From the NCBI GenBank assembly GCA_963663615.1, contig OY760517.1, positions 248,001-312,000 of the forward strand: 64,000 nucleotides of DNA, written 5' to 3'. A program made the position numbers and the translations under genes. Source of the DNA: G963663615 sp963663615. Its GTDB lineage: Bacteria; Bacteroidota; Ignavibacteria; Ignavibacteriales; Melioribacteraceae. The notes under the pieces were generated by a model. That model was not told where the DNA came from and did no database searches. It saw nothing but the letters and a program-made list of their open reading frames with translations. Positions 26,863 through 36,151 of the stretch are shown in pieces. Each line of letters opens with the position of its first letter. Position 1 is the first letter of the stretch.

Positions 26863-29800
26863 ATGGGTAATTTTGTACATTTACATAATCATAGTCATTA
26901 CAGCTTACAGGATGCTGCTGCAACTGTACCTGCATTAGTTGCCAAAGCACAGGAGTATGAACAACCTGCATTGGCTCTAACCGATCATGGTGTTATGTTC
27001 GGTTGTTCCGAGTTTACCAAAAAGGCAAGTAAGGCAGGTATTAAACCTATCCTTGGAATGGAATCATATATTACGATGTCGGGTTCCCGTTTTGAAAAGA
27101 AGAGTGCAGGCGGCAGAAAGCAATCACGTAACTATAATCATCTTATTTTACTTGCAAAAACAAGTAAGGGTTATGAAAACCTGATTAAACTCTGTACCAT
27201 TGGTTTTACCGAAGGCTTTTACTATAAGCCACGTATTGATCTTGATATATTGCGTCAGCACAGTGAGGGTATAATTTGTACTTCGGCGTGTGCTGGAGGA
27301 CCTGTTGCAGCTCCGGTTATTAATAATGATATTCCAAAAGCCAAAGAAAATGCACTTATATTCAAGGAAATTTTTGGTGACGATTTTTATCTTGAGATAA
27401 TGGATCACGGGCTCGATATTGAAAAGCCGATGATGGAATGGATTCCGCAGCTTTCTAAAGAACTTGATATAAAACTTATTGCCACCAATGATATTCACTA
27501 TATTGAGCAGGAACACTCAATTGCTCATAATATATTGCTTAACCTTGGTGACAAGTCGGGTAATGTTGATTACAAAAATTTAAGATACCGAACAGACCAG
27601 GTTTATTTTAAGTCAACCGAGCAGATGCAGGAGTTGTTTAAGGATTACCCTGATGCTCTTGAAAATACCCTGGAAATTGCCGATAAGGTTGATTTTAAAC
27701 TTGGTTTTTCCCAATTCCATTATCCCATCTTCCCAATTCCGGAAGAATCGGGTGCTAATAACCTCGATGAATATTTTACGCTTCTTGCCCGGCAGGGACT
27801 CGAAAAACGTTACAATGGTGTAATTCCTCCGGAGGTTGAGGAAAGGTTTAACTACGAAATTGGTGTAATTACCTCAATGGGGTATTCGGGATATTTCCTT
27901 ATTACACAGGATTTTATTAACGCAGCTAAGGATATGGGTATTCCGGTTGGACCCGGAAGGGGGTCAGCAGCAGGTTCGCTTGTATCATATGCAATGCGTA
28001 TCACTAATATTAACCCGATGGATTATGATCTTCTTTTCGAAAGGTTTCTTAATCCCGCCCGTAAGTCAATGCCCGATATTGATGTTGACTTTGCTGATGA
28101 CCAGCGTGGTGAAGTAATTGAATATACAAAACACAAGTATGGTGAAGATTCGGTTTGCCAGATCATCACTTTTAACCGTCTCTCCTCAAAAGCGGTATTA
28201 CGCGATGTTGCTCGTGTTTTGCAAATCCCTATTCCAGTTGTAAACAGCATTACCAAACACATACCAACAAAGTTTGGCAGGGTTTTTACTATTGAACAGG
28301 CTCTTGACGAGGTGCCCGAACTTGAATGGGTAAATAAAAGTGATGACCCAAAAATACATGAGTTGATTAAATACGGTAAAATACTTGAAGGAATGAACCG
28401 TAACTCATCAAAACATGCTGCCGGTGTGGTAATTACTCCGGGTCCGGTTAGCAATTTTGTACCACTTGCAAAAGCCGGTGGTGATGGCGATCTTGTTACC
28501 CAGTACAATATGAAAGAACTGGATGATGCTGGTTTGCTTAAAATGGACTTTCTTGGTCTGCGTACTCTTACAATTATAAGGGATGCTATTGAATTAGCAA
28601 AGGTAACTCATAATCTTGAAGAGTATAATATAGATGATATACCTTTAGATGACCAGAAAACTTACGAACTTTTTGCACGCGGACAAACCACGGCAGTATT
28701 TCAGTTTGAATCGGGTGCGATGAGGGAATATCTCAAGAACCTTAAACCAACCAGTATAAAAGACCTTTCGGCAATGAATGCGTTGTACCGTCCGGGTCCA
28801 ATGGAGTTTATAGATGACTTTATAGACAGGAAGCATGGTCGTAAGCCAATTGAGTACCTGCACCCAAACCTGGAGCCTATACTAAAGGAAACATACGGTA
28901 TTATTATTTACCAGGAACAGGTAATTAAAATTGCTAACGTAATTGCCGGTATGAGTCTTGCCGAAGCGGATATTCTCCGAAGGGCAATGGGTAAAAAAGA
29001 CCTTGAGGCAATGGCTGAGCAGAAGAAGAAGTTTATTGCCGGTGCAGTTGAAAACGGAATTAAAAAAGAAACAGCAGAAGAAATATTTGTTGTAATTGAT
29101 AAATTTGCAAACTACGGCTTTAATAAAAGTCATGCGGTTGCATATAGTGTTGTTGCATACCAAACAGCCTATTTAAAAGCACACTTTTTGCCTGAATTTT
29201 TGGCTGCTAACCTTACCAACGAATTTGGTAATACCGATAAGGTAACAATGCTGCTGGATGATGCAAGACGCCTTAAGGTAAAAGTTTTGCCACCTGATGT
29301 TAATAATCCGTTTGTAAAGTTTGGTGTTGCCGATGGTAAAATTATTTTCGGTATGTCGGCTATTAAAAATGTAGGTATTGGTGCTGTTGAAGAAATAATG
29401 CGGAAACGCAAGGAAATTGACAGACCTTTTACCAGTATATACGATTTATGTGCGAATGTTGATACACGGCTTGTAAATAAAAGGGTACTGGAAGGTTTGG
29501 TGCTTGCCGGTGCTTTTGATACTTGTAAAGGGCACCGTGCCCAGAATTATGCAGTAGTTGAAGATGCTCTTAATTTTGGTGCCAAAACACAGCAATCAAT
29601 TAAATCCCAATCAAGCGGTTTGTTTGGCGGAATGGAAGAAATGGAAATACCTGAGCCGGATATTCCTGATATTGAGCCGTGGAGTGATAGAGATTTATTG
29701 CAGAAAGAACGCGAGGTTTTGGGGTTCTATCTATCAGACCATCCACTACGGAAGTATTTACTTGAGTATAACTCGTTTGCAAAGGTACACCTGGGTGAGC

Positions 29801-30315
29801 CTACAACTTTCGAAAATAAGGATGATGTAATGGCGGTTGGTGTTGTTACATCAATGCGTACAAAGATTGACAAGTCGGGCAACCAGATGGCTTTCTTTAA
29901 GCTGGATGATTTTACAGGTTCCTGCGAGTGCATAATGTTCTCCAAGATTTATAAGGAATGTGTTGATATAATTAAGGAAGAGAACACGGTAGTTGTGCAT
30001 GGCAGACCCGAAAGTAGCGGTGATGCAATAAAAATTCATGCTGATGAAGCAGTAATGCTGGATGAATCGGTTGGTATTTATACTAAAAAATTACTATTAA
30101 ATATTGTTGAAGGCGAGCATACAATTGAACATATCGAAAAGCTTAAGAAGTTGTTTGAATCTAATCCGGGTAGCCTGGAAGTTTTCCTTAAGGTTAAGAA
30201 CAACGGGTTTTCCCGAGCATTTATGATTGAGCCAAAAATTAGTTTGAATAATGATATTATAGACGAAATCAGCGGAATTGTTGGCAGGGAAAGTATAAGG
30301 CTTTTGCAACGTTAA
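26863..30315 (+). CDS. dnaE: DNA polymerase III subunit alpha (DnaE type)
   Basis: 1150 residues from the ATG at 26863, which gives the normal N-terminus (FVHLHNHSHYSLQDA) of the PHP domain; the in-frame ATG at 26791 lies inside dut. PHP residues are largely kept (HLHNHSHYS, LTDHGVMFG). The polymerase palm shows GPGRGSAAGSLVSYA and MPDIDVDFAD with the catalytic aspartates, followed by the YRPGPMEFIDDFI finger region, helix-hairpin-helix and an OB fold (about 970-1050). This is the chain-elongating replicative polymerase. Last gene of the run that begins at 17159. Confidence 0.97.
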   Translation: MGNFVHLHNHSHYSLQDAAATVPALVAKAQEYEQPALALTDHGVMFGCSEFTKKASKAGIKPILGMESYITMSGSRFEKKSAGGRKQSRNYNHLILLAKTSKGYENLIKLCTIGFTEGFYYKPRIDLDILRQHSEGIICTSACAGGPVAAPVINNDIPKAKENALIFKEIFGDDFYLEIMDHGLDIEKPMMEWIPQLSKELDIKLIATNDIHYIEQEHSIAHNILLNLGDKSGNVDYKNLRYRTDQVYFKSTEQMQELFKDYPDALENTLEIADKVDFKLGFSQFHYPIFPIPEESGANNLDEYFTLLARQGLEKRYNGVIPPEVEERFNYEIGVITSMGYSGYFLITQDFINAAKDMGIPVGPGRGSAAGSLVSYAMRITNINPMDYDLLFERFLNPARKSMPDIDVDFADDQRGEVIEYTKHKYGEDSVCQIITFNRLSSKAVLRDVARVLQIPIPVVNSITKHIPTKFGRVFTIEQALDEVPELEWVNKSDDPKIHELIKYGKILEGMNRNSSKHAAGVVITPGPVSNFVPLAKAGGDGDLVTQYNMKELDDAGLLKMDFLGLRTLTIIRDAIELAKVTHNLEEYNIDDIPLDDQKTYELFARGQTTAVFQFESGAMREYLKNLKPTSIKDLSAMNALYRPGPMEFIDDFIDRKHGRKPIEYLHPNLEPILKETYGIIIYQEQVIKIANVIAGMSLAEADILRRAMGKKDLEAMAEQKKKFIAGAVENGIKKETAEEIFVVIDKFANYGFNKSHAVAYSVVAYQTAYLKAHFLPEFLAANLTNEFGNTDKVTMLLDDARRLKVKVLPPDVNNPFVKFGVADGKIIFGMSAIKNVGIGAVEEIMRKRKEIDRPFTSIYDLCANVDTRLVNKRVLEGLVLAGAFDTCKGHRAQNYAVVEDALNFGAKTQQSIKSQSSGLFGGMEEMEIPEPDIPDIEPWSDRDLLQKEREVLGFYLSDHPLRKYLLEYNSFAKVHLGEPTTFENKDDVMAVGVVTSMRTKIDKSGNQMAFFKLDDFTGSCECIMFSKIYKECVDIIKEENTVVVHGRPESSGDAIKIHADEAVMLDESVGIYTKKLLLNIVEGEHTIEHIEKLKKLFESNPGSLEVFLKVKNNGFSRAFMIEPKISLNNDIIDEISGIVGRESIRLLQR

Positions 30316-30399
30316 CGGTGTAAGTAGTATGTATTGTTTGATTTAAAATTTATATTTATTAAATTTTGCAATTAAATTTGAAATAAACAAAGGAATTAT

Positions 30400-31221
30400 A
30401 TGAGCAGTAAATGGGCACTAATACTAGGTGCATCAAGTGGTTTTGGCGGAGCAGCAGCAGTTGAGCTTGCTAAAAATGGATATAATATACTTGGTATCCA
30501 CCTCGATAGACAAAGCACAATGCCTAACGTGGAAAAAATTATAAAAGAAATAGAAAATGCTGGTAAGAAAGCTGTATTTTTTAACATGAATGCTGCTGAT
30601 CAGATTAAAAGAAATGATACCCTTGACGAAATTGAAGAAAGATTTAACAAGGACAAGGAAAAGATTAATGTATTAATCCATTCATTGGCTTTTGGATCAC
30701 TAAAACCATATATTTCAAAAAATCCTGCTGATTGTATTTCTCAAGCACAGATGGTTATGACTCTTGATGTAATGGCTCATACTATTGTTTACTGGACTCA
30801 GGGGCTTGTGCAGAGAGACCTGTTTGCAGAAAAAGGTAGAATATTTGGTTTAACAAGTGCCGGTTCAAGAACAGTTATTCCGCATTACGGTGCAGTATCG
30901 GCAGCCAAAGCAGCTTTAGAGTCGCACATACGTCAGTTAGCAGTTGAGCTTGGTTCAATGGGTATAACTGCAAATGCAATTATGGCTGGTGTTACCGATA
31001 CCCCTGCATTAAGAAAGATCCCGGGAAACGATAACATGTTGCATGCGGCAGTAATGAAAAATCCTGCTGGTAAACTAACCACTCCTCAATATGTTGCGAA
31101 AGCAATAGTAATGTTCTGCCAGGATAGTGCATTCTGGATTTCGGGCAACGTAATTGGTGTTGATGGTGGTGAAAGTATAATTGATTATACTGGCGATAAA
31201 GTTTGTCAGCCTATCAAATAA
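30400..31221 (+). CDS. SDR-type enoyl-ACP reductase (FabL/FabI-like)
   Basis: 273 residues, AAAGGA before the ATG. Glycine-rich cofactor motif GASSGFGGAA at residue 10. The catalytic pair follows the enoyl-reductase spacing Tyr-x6-Lys (YGAVSAAK) instead of the YxxxK of ordinary ketoreductases, and the substrate loop TDTPALRKIPGN...NPAGKL closely resembles FabL. It probably reduces the enoyl-ACP double bond in the last step of fatty acid elongation; a ketoreductase or other SDR cannot be fully excluded. Followed by an acyl-CoA dehydrogenase gene after 23 bp. Confidence 0.75.
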   Translation: MSSKWALILGASSGFGGAAAVELAKNGYNILGIHLDRQSTMPNVEKIIKEIENAGKKAVFFNMNAADQIKRNDTLDEIEERFNKDKEKINVLIHSLAFGSLKPYISKNPADCISQAQMVMTLDVMAHTIVYWTQGLVQRDLFAEKGRIFGLTSAGSRTVIPHYGAVSAAKAALESHIRQLAVELGSMGITANAIMAGVTDTPALRKIPGNDNMLHAAVMKNPAGKLTTPQYVAKAIVMFCQDSAFWISGNVIGVDGGESIIDYTGDKVCQPIK

Positions 31222-31244
31222 AAACCATTTAGAGGAAACCTCTT

Positions 31245-32387
31245 ATGTTCGAATTTAATTTTACCGAAGAGCAAACAATGCTTCGTGATATGGTTAGAGA
31301 TTTTACTAACAACGAAATTAAACCCGTTGCCGCGAAAATTGATCAGGATGAAGCTATTCCAAAAGAATTGATTAAGCAGTTAGGCGAATTGGGAATTCTT
31401 GGTGTTTCTTTCCCCGAAGAATATGGCGGCGGCGGATTTGGAGAAGTGGGTTATTGCATTACCCAGGAAGAAATTGCCCGTGGCTGTATGTCAACCGCTA
31501 CCTTGATAGGTGCGCATCAATCAATTGGTTCCAATGCAATTTACCTTGGTGGCACTGAAGAGCAAAAACAGAAATATCTTGTTCCGCTTGCCAGTGGAGA
31601 AAAACTTGCAGCATTTTGTCTTACAGAAGCTCAGGCTGGTTCCGATTCGTTTAATGTACAAACCCGAGCCGAACTTGATGGCGACGAATGGGTGCTTAAC
31701 GGTGAAAAATTGTGGATAACAAATGGTGAAATTGCTGATATCCTTTCTGTGTTCGCAAGAACTAAACAGGGTATTAGTGCTTTTATTGTTGAAACTAGCA
31801 CACCCGGATTTTCGGCAGGACCAGCTGAGAAAAAGATGGGTATTCGTGGTAGTAAAACAAATCCTATTACATTTGATAATGTTAGAATACCAAAAGAGAA
31901 CATAATTGGTCGTGATGGCAGAGGTTTTCTTGTTGCCATGAAAACACTTAATGCAGGTAGGCTAGGTTTGGGTGCTGCATGTTTAGGTGCCGCAAAGCAA
32001 CTTCTTGAAGATTCTGTACGTTATGCTAAAGAGAGAAAGCAGTTTGACCAGGCAATTAACAAGTTTCAGGCTGTTCAGTTTATGATTGCCGAAATGGGAA
32101 CTATCATTTTTAATATGGAATCGATTGTATATCGTACCGCTGTTAACTACGATAAGGGTGTGGATATTTCAAGAGATTCGGCAATGGTAAAACTTTATTG
32201 TTCTGACGGGCTTGATAAAGTAGCCGATTATGCTGTGCAGATACATGGTGGCATGGGATATTCCCGCGAACTGCCAATTGAAAGATTTTACCGTGATTCC
32301 CGAATAAATAAAATATTTGAGGGAACTAACGAGATTCAGAAAGGTATTATAGCCCGAGATCTGATCAAGAAAAACGGTGTAATATAA
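31245..32387 (+). CDS. Acyl-CoA dehydrogenase (short/branched-chain type)
   Basis: 380 residues, the standard length. N-terminal helical domain, the FAD-contacting segment AFCLTEAQAGSDSF and WITNGEIAD in the middle domain, and the C-terminal QIHGGMGYSRELPIERFYRDSRINKIFEGTNEIQ... region, where the Glu of IFEGTNEIQ is the catalytic base position of butyryl-CoA type enzymes. Oxidises acyl-CoA to enoyl-CoA, passing electrons to ETF. The gene is flanked by an enoyl reductase and thioredoxin. AGAGGAAA precedes the ATG. Confidence 0.92.
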   Translation: MFEFNFTEEQTMLRDMVRDFTNNEIKPVAAKIDQDEAIPKELIKQLGELGILGVSFPEEYGGGGFGEVGYCITQEEIARGCMSTATLIGAHQSIGSNAIYLGGTEEQKQKYLVPLASGEKLAAFCLTEAQAGSDSFNVQTRAELDGDEWVLNGEKLWITNGEIADILSVFARTKQGISAFIVETSTPGFSAGPAEKKMGIRGSKTNPITFDNVRIPKENIIGRDGRGFLVAMKTLNAGRLGLGAACLGAAKQLLEDSVRYAKERKQFDQAINKFQAVQFMIAEMGTIIFNMESIVYRTAVNYDKGVDISRDSAMVKLYCSDGLDKVADYAVQIHGGMGYSRELPIERFYRDSRINKIFEGTNEIQKGIIARDLIKKNGVI

Positions 32388-32414
32388 GTTTATTAAATTA
32401 TCAGGAGGTTTTTA

Positions 32415-32735
32415 ATGAAACCAATTACCATAACAGACAGTAACTTTGAAGCTGAAGTTATAAATAGTGAAGTTCCCGTACTAATCGATTTTTGGGCTGC
32501 ATGGTGCGGACCTTGTAAAATGATTGCTCCGGTTGTTGAGGAACTTGCCACCGAATACGATGGCAAACTTAAAGTTGGTAAACTTGATGTTGATGAAAAT
32601 CAGCAAACTGCTATTAAGTATGGTGTAAGAAGCATTCCTACAGTACTAATTATACAAGGTGGTGAAGTTAAGGAAACCATAATTGGAGCAGTTCCAAAAT
32701 CGATGTTCGAAGAAAAAATTAAACCATACGTTTAA
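32415..32735 (+). CDS. trxA: Thioredoxin
   Basis: 106 residues, normal length. Active site WAAWCGPCK near residue 30, the cis-proline in IPTVLI near 75, and the conserved DVDENQ strand. A strong AGGAGG precedes the ATG. Cytosolic dithiol reductant for ribonucleotide reductase, peroxidases and other clients. A hairpin follows at 32744. Confidence 0.96.
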   Translation: MKPITITDSNFEAEVINSEVPVLIDFWAAWCGPCKMIAPVVEELATEYDGKLKVGKLDVDENQQTAIKYGVRSIPTVLIIQGGEVKETIIGAVPKSMFEEKIKPYV

Positions 32736-32743
32736 TAAAAGAT

Positions 32744-32769
32744 TAGGCTGTCATATTATTGGCAGCCTA
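32744..32769 (+). terminator. Hairpin terminator after trxA
   Basis: TAGGCTG (32744-32750) and CAGCCTA (32763-32769) form a 7-bp perfect stem 8 bp after the trxA stop, followed by a loosely T-rich stretch (GTATTTTG). A weak intrinsic terminator is likely. Confidence 0.6.
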
Positions 32770-33156
32770 GTATTTTGAATTTATTTTCATTATTTCAACA
32801 ATATACCTTATAAACTAACCTCAAACATGCCTATCTCCAACAAAATTAATACTTGCCAGCTTGACAATAAATCTTCAGTGTGTTAAATTCACGTTTTATC
32901 GATAACAGTTTTAACGATTTAGTAATTTGGGGAAAACCAAAGAGGTAAATATATTTCTCTTACCATATTGTCTCTTGATTAAGAGTTAACATTATATTAA
33001 TTTGGTTTTTACTTTTGTTAGTAGTGGTAACATTAAGACGTATCAACAAATATAAAGTTTTATGGATATAATACAGTGTGAAAATTATCTGGTTCCAATC
33101 AAAAAGAGAATTAAATCTTAATCCATACTAATACCTAACAATAATAGGAGTAACCT
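32770..33156. other. Long AT-rich leader region before the T9SS/TonB locus
   Basis: 387 bp without a credible ORF or RNA gene. It probably holds the promoter for the secreted-protein gene at 33157; TACTTTTG (33010-33017) fits the Bacteroidota -7 pattern, but no -33 TTG stands at the right distance. Nothing else is evident. Confidence 0.3.
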
Positions 33157-35064
33157 ATGCACAAAAAACTATTTACCGTTCTTGTGGTGGCTTTATTGTT
33201 GCCAACTTTATTTTTTGCACAGAACATGAAGAAAGCTCCGTTAAAGTATGATGCTCCTGCATCAGCTACTGAACGAAGTGTAACCGGAACACACGAAGTA
33301 ACTGGTAGTATTCCTGGTTTTACTCTTCTTGCCGATAATGGTATGCCGAATGTTTACGGTCCGGCAAGTGCCGAAATTAACCCTGTATCATATGATCCTG
33401 CAAGCAACTTGCTTGTTGTTGTTCATCGTGGTATGACTGAAGCTCAGGGCGGCTATTCAGCTGGTTCTGGTGAACTTTGGTATGCATATTCTACCGATCT
33501 TGGTGCAACTTGGTCAAGAAGTGAAACTTCTGTACAGAATGGACAGACTGCTGAAATTTTAGCTCGTTATCCATCTTCTGCTATTTTAAATCCTGAAGAA
33601 CAGGATGTTTTCGATGATATCATTGTTTCTTTTGCATGGCCTGAACTTTTGCCAGGTGGAGGAAGTTTTGGTTATCTAGGTTATGCTGCTGATCTTGGTG
33701 TTGATGGTTCTGACTTTGCTGCAACTACAGACGAAGAGAAATATTCAACTGCTACACCAATGTGGACTTCAGATAACGATTATTATGTATTCTGGACCAA
33801 CACTTTGTACGATCCTGATGCATCAACTCCTGCTGACATTCACTTATTCAGAACAACTGACTATAGTGAAGTTGAAGTAATTGAACCTGAACAGTGGAAA
33901 GATGCTGCTTTTGGTGGTGATGGAGTTTCTGATTTTGGTGGTTCTAACATCATTGGTGGTGCTTCTCAGGACGGCGTACAGTATCTTGCTGTTCTTGGAA
34001 CATTTCCTGAACTTATTGGTCTTGGTGGCTGGGAACCTGGTTATTCAAAATCAACCGATAACGGTGACACATGGTCAGAATTTAAAGTAGTTGACTGGAC
34101 TCTTAGTGAAGCAACTGCTGAATATAATGGCATTTGGAACTATTTTAAAAATAATGGCACTCCAGCATACATATTTTATCAGGGTGATATGAATGTTGGT
34201 AACGATGGTATGGTTCATATCGTTACAGGTATGTCAATTCTTGATACAAACGATGCTGATTTCTCTACTACATGGAGTAAAGGTTACAATGCATTAGTTG
34301 AGTATGTTGAAACTGATTCTGATGTTTGGGATGCAAAAATTATTTGCGAAGGCGATATCCTTTCTGACTCTACATTCACCCAGTACGGTGGTACAATATC
34401 AGGTGATGCTGAAGGTCTTGGTTTGCATCAGATGGGTTACTCAGTTTATCTTGCAAAAGATAAAGCTGGTGAATTTTGGGTAGCACAGTGGGTTACACAT
34501 GCTAACTCTGATTCATTTTTCTGTGACGTTTGGCAGAACTTTAGAAGAGATGCTGAAGATTGGGGTGAACCAGTTAACATAACCAATACTCCAAATCTTA
34601 ACGAACAGAGTTCACACCTTGCACCAACTTTAGCAACTGATGAAGATAGTGTTTATGCAGTATCTTTCGTTGTTTATCCTGATCCTGATCAGGTTTTATC
34701 ACATGCTAAGCCTCCACTAACAGACCCAACTTTTTACTGGTCTAAAAAAGTTGGTTATGCAAAAGAACCTCAAAGTAGTGTTGAAGGTGATCTTTCTGAA
34801 CTAGATTTCAATTTGGCTCAGAACTATCCTAACCCGTTCAACCCATCAACTACAATTAGCTACACTATTCCTGCACAGTCAAAAGTATCATTGAAAGTAT
34901 ATGATATGCTTGGTGCTGAAGTAGCTACTTTGGTTAACAAAACTCAGAATGCTGGTAGCTATGATGTTAAATTTGATGCATCACAGTTAGCGTCTGGTGT
35001 TTATGTGTATGAACTATCAGCAGGTCAGTTTACTAACTCTGCAAAAATGATATTAATGAAATAA
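33157..35064 (+). CDS. Secreted T9SS protein with sialidase-like Asp-box repeats
   Basis: 635 residues with an N-terminal signal peptide (about 1-21, ending LFFAQ), AGGAG before the ATG. At least two Asp-box motifs (STDLGATW, STDNGDTW) and a repeating beta pattern point to a six-bladed propeller as in sialidase-like proteins; I do not see the arginine triad of a true sialidase. The C-terminal ~85 residues are a T9SS type A sorting domain (NYPNPFNPSTT, ending SAKMILMK). Probably a surface or secreted binding protein. Its own terminator follows, and it precedes the TonB-receptor genes. Confidence 0.85.
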   Translation: MHKKLFTVLVVALLLPTLFFAQNMKKAPLKYDAPASATERSVTGTHEVTGSIPGFTLLADNGMPNVYGPASAEINPVSYDPASNLLVVVHRGMTEAQGGYSAGSGELWYAYSTDLGATWSRSETSVQNGQTAEILARYPSSAILNPEEQDVFDDIIVSFAWPELLPGGGSFGYLGYAADLGVDGSDFAATTDEEKYSTATPMWTSDNDYYVFWTNTLYDPDASTPADIHLFRTTDYSEVEVIEPEQWKDAAFGGDGVSDFGGSNIIGGASQDGVQYLAVLGTFPELIGLGGWEPGYSKSTDNGDTWSEFKVVDWTLSEATAEYNGIWNYFKNNGTPAYIFYQGDMNVGNDGMVHIVTGMSILDTNDADFSTTWSKGYNALVEYVETDSDVWDAKIICEGDILSDSTFTQYGGTISGDAEGLGLHQMGYSVYLAKDKAGEFWVAQWVTHANSDSFFCDVWQNFRRDAEDWGEPVNITNTPNLNEQSSHLAPTLATDEDSVYAVSFVVYPDPDQVLSHAKPPLTDPTFYWSKKVGYAKEPQSSVEGDLSELDFNLAQNYPNPFNPSTTISYTIPAQSKVSLKVYDMLGAEVATLVNKTQNAGSYDVKFDASQLASGVYVYELSAGQFTNSAKMILMK

Positions 35065-35091
35065 ATATACATTTGGGTGTTTATATTACAA

Positions 35092-35126
35092 CTACTTCCC
35101 CTTTTAGGGGAAGTAGCTTTATTTTA
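35092..35126 (+). terminator. Intrinsic terminator after the propeller protein gene
   Basis: CTACTTCCCC (35092-35101) and GGGGAAGTAG (35107-35116) form a perfect 10-bp stem with a 5-nt loop, followed by CTTTATTTTA. It separates the highly structured cargo gene from the lipoprotein-receptor genes. Confidence 0.85.
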
Positions 35127-35216
35127 TTTATACTATCAATGATTTATACTTTTCCAAAAATCTTACATATGTCAGATAAAATTGTCATTTAATTGTAAAA
35201 CAGCATTGAGGTAGTA

Positions 35217-36119
35217 ATGCTTAAAAACCTAAAACCATTTTTTTCTTTATTGTTGATGGCTGGGGTTCTCTCTATTGTATTTGTTGGTTGTGTTGACGAA
35301 CCTACTATTGAGCCTTACCAAATGCCATATGCATCAATAAAGTTTGCTAATTTTAGCACGAATATAGACGTTGTTGATATTCGAATTGATACCAAATGGG
35401 ATTATTCTGGCCCATTAAAGCCGATAAATCAGTTTACAGACTTAAATGGTAGTTCTGTGAAAAATAATTTGGCTACTACAGAGGTTACAGAATATTTCGA
35501 TATTCGTTCAGGTGAAAGACACGTTCAGTTGTTTGACGCAGGCGAAAATATGATTTTTGAAAACATGACTCTCCAAGCAGACGGTTATGGTGAAATCATT
35601 TACTTTATTGTCGGTACTTATGATGATAATGAGGATAATAGTACATTAGAAATATTTAGTATTGTAAATGGTTATACTTATCTGGATGATTTTCATCAGA
35701 AGCCAACTTCAGCTGATGATGATGACCATATATTCATGACTTCTACACAGCTTTCTTTAAAATGTGTAAATGCTTTGTATGATGATTACTCAACAACTGT
35801 TGATGGTATTAAATCACCAGTACTTGATAGTGTTATTTGTGAATCGAATGCAGATACTATTTCAATTTTCCGATCAGATAGAGTAACACTTACCCAAAAT
35901 GAACCTGAAATTAAACCTGGTGAATATGGTTTAATTACTGAACCATTTGAAGCTGGTAATTATGATGTGTTCTTTGTAAGCGGTGAAGATACTTTAGTAA
36001 GTTCTAATTATGATCTGGCTGCTGAAACAATAACTTATCTAGTTTTATATGGTTATCCAACTAATCCAAAACTTGCAAAAGTTGAGGAAGCTATAATGAC
36101 AGAAGCGAGACCAAAATAG
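35217..36119 (+). CDS. DUF4397-like lipoprotein
   Basis: 300 residues with a lipoprotein signal peptide ending in a lipobox (IVFVGC, Cys about 25), so the product should be lipid-anchored in an envelope membrane. The body has two similar beta-sandwich parts (ASIKFANFS..., LSLKCVNALYD...), with GNYDVFFVSGEDTLV resembling DUF4397 proteins. Function unknown. GAGG precedes the ATG, and the TonB-receptor gene starts 32 bp after the stop. A surface lipoprotein working with that receptor is inferred from order only. Confidence 0.65.
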   Translation: MLKNLKPFFSLLLMAGVLSIVFVGCVDEPTIEPYQMPYASIKFANFSTNIDVVDIRIDTKWDYSGPLKPINQFTDLNGSSVKNNLATTEVTEYFDIRSGERHVQLFDAGENMIFENMTLQADGYGEIIYFIVGTYDDNEDNSTLEIFSIVNGYTYLDDFHQKPTSADDDDHIFMTSTQLSLKCVNALYDDYSTTVDGIKSPVLDSVICESNADTISIFRSDRVTLTQNEPEIKPGEYGLITEPFEAGNYDVFFVSGEDTLVSSNYDLAAETITYLVLYGYPTNPKLAKVEEAIMTEARPK

Positions 36120-36151
36120 TGGTTTTTATTCATTATCTAGGGGAGAAAAAC

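Noticed and set aside
29558..29830. Plus-strand 90-codon ORF inside dnaE
   Set aside because: Out of frame with the highly conserved polymerase reading frame; no independent support.
33157..35064. True sialidase
   Set aside because: Asp-boxes are present, but I cannot see the arginine triad, Tyr/Glu pair or FRIP-type motif required for catalysis; called a propeller protein only.
35217..36119. SusD-like partner of the TonB receptor
   Set aside because: The lipoprotein is short and beta-rich, without the helical TPR core of SusD proteins.
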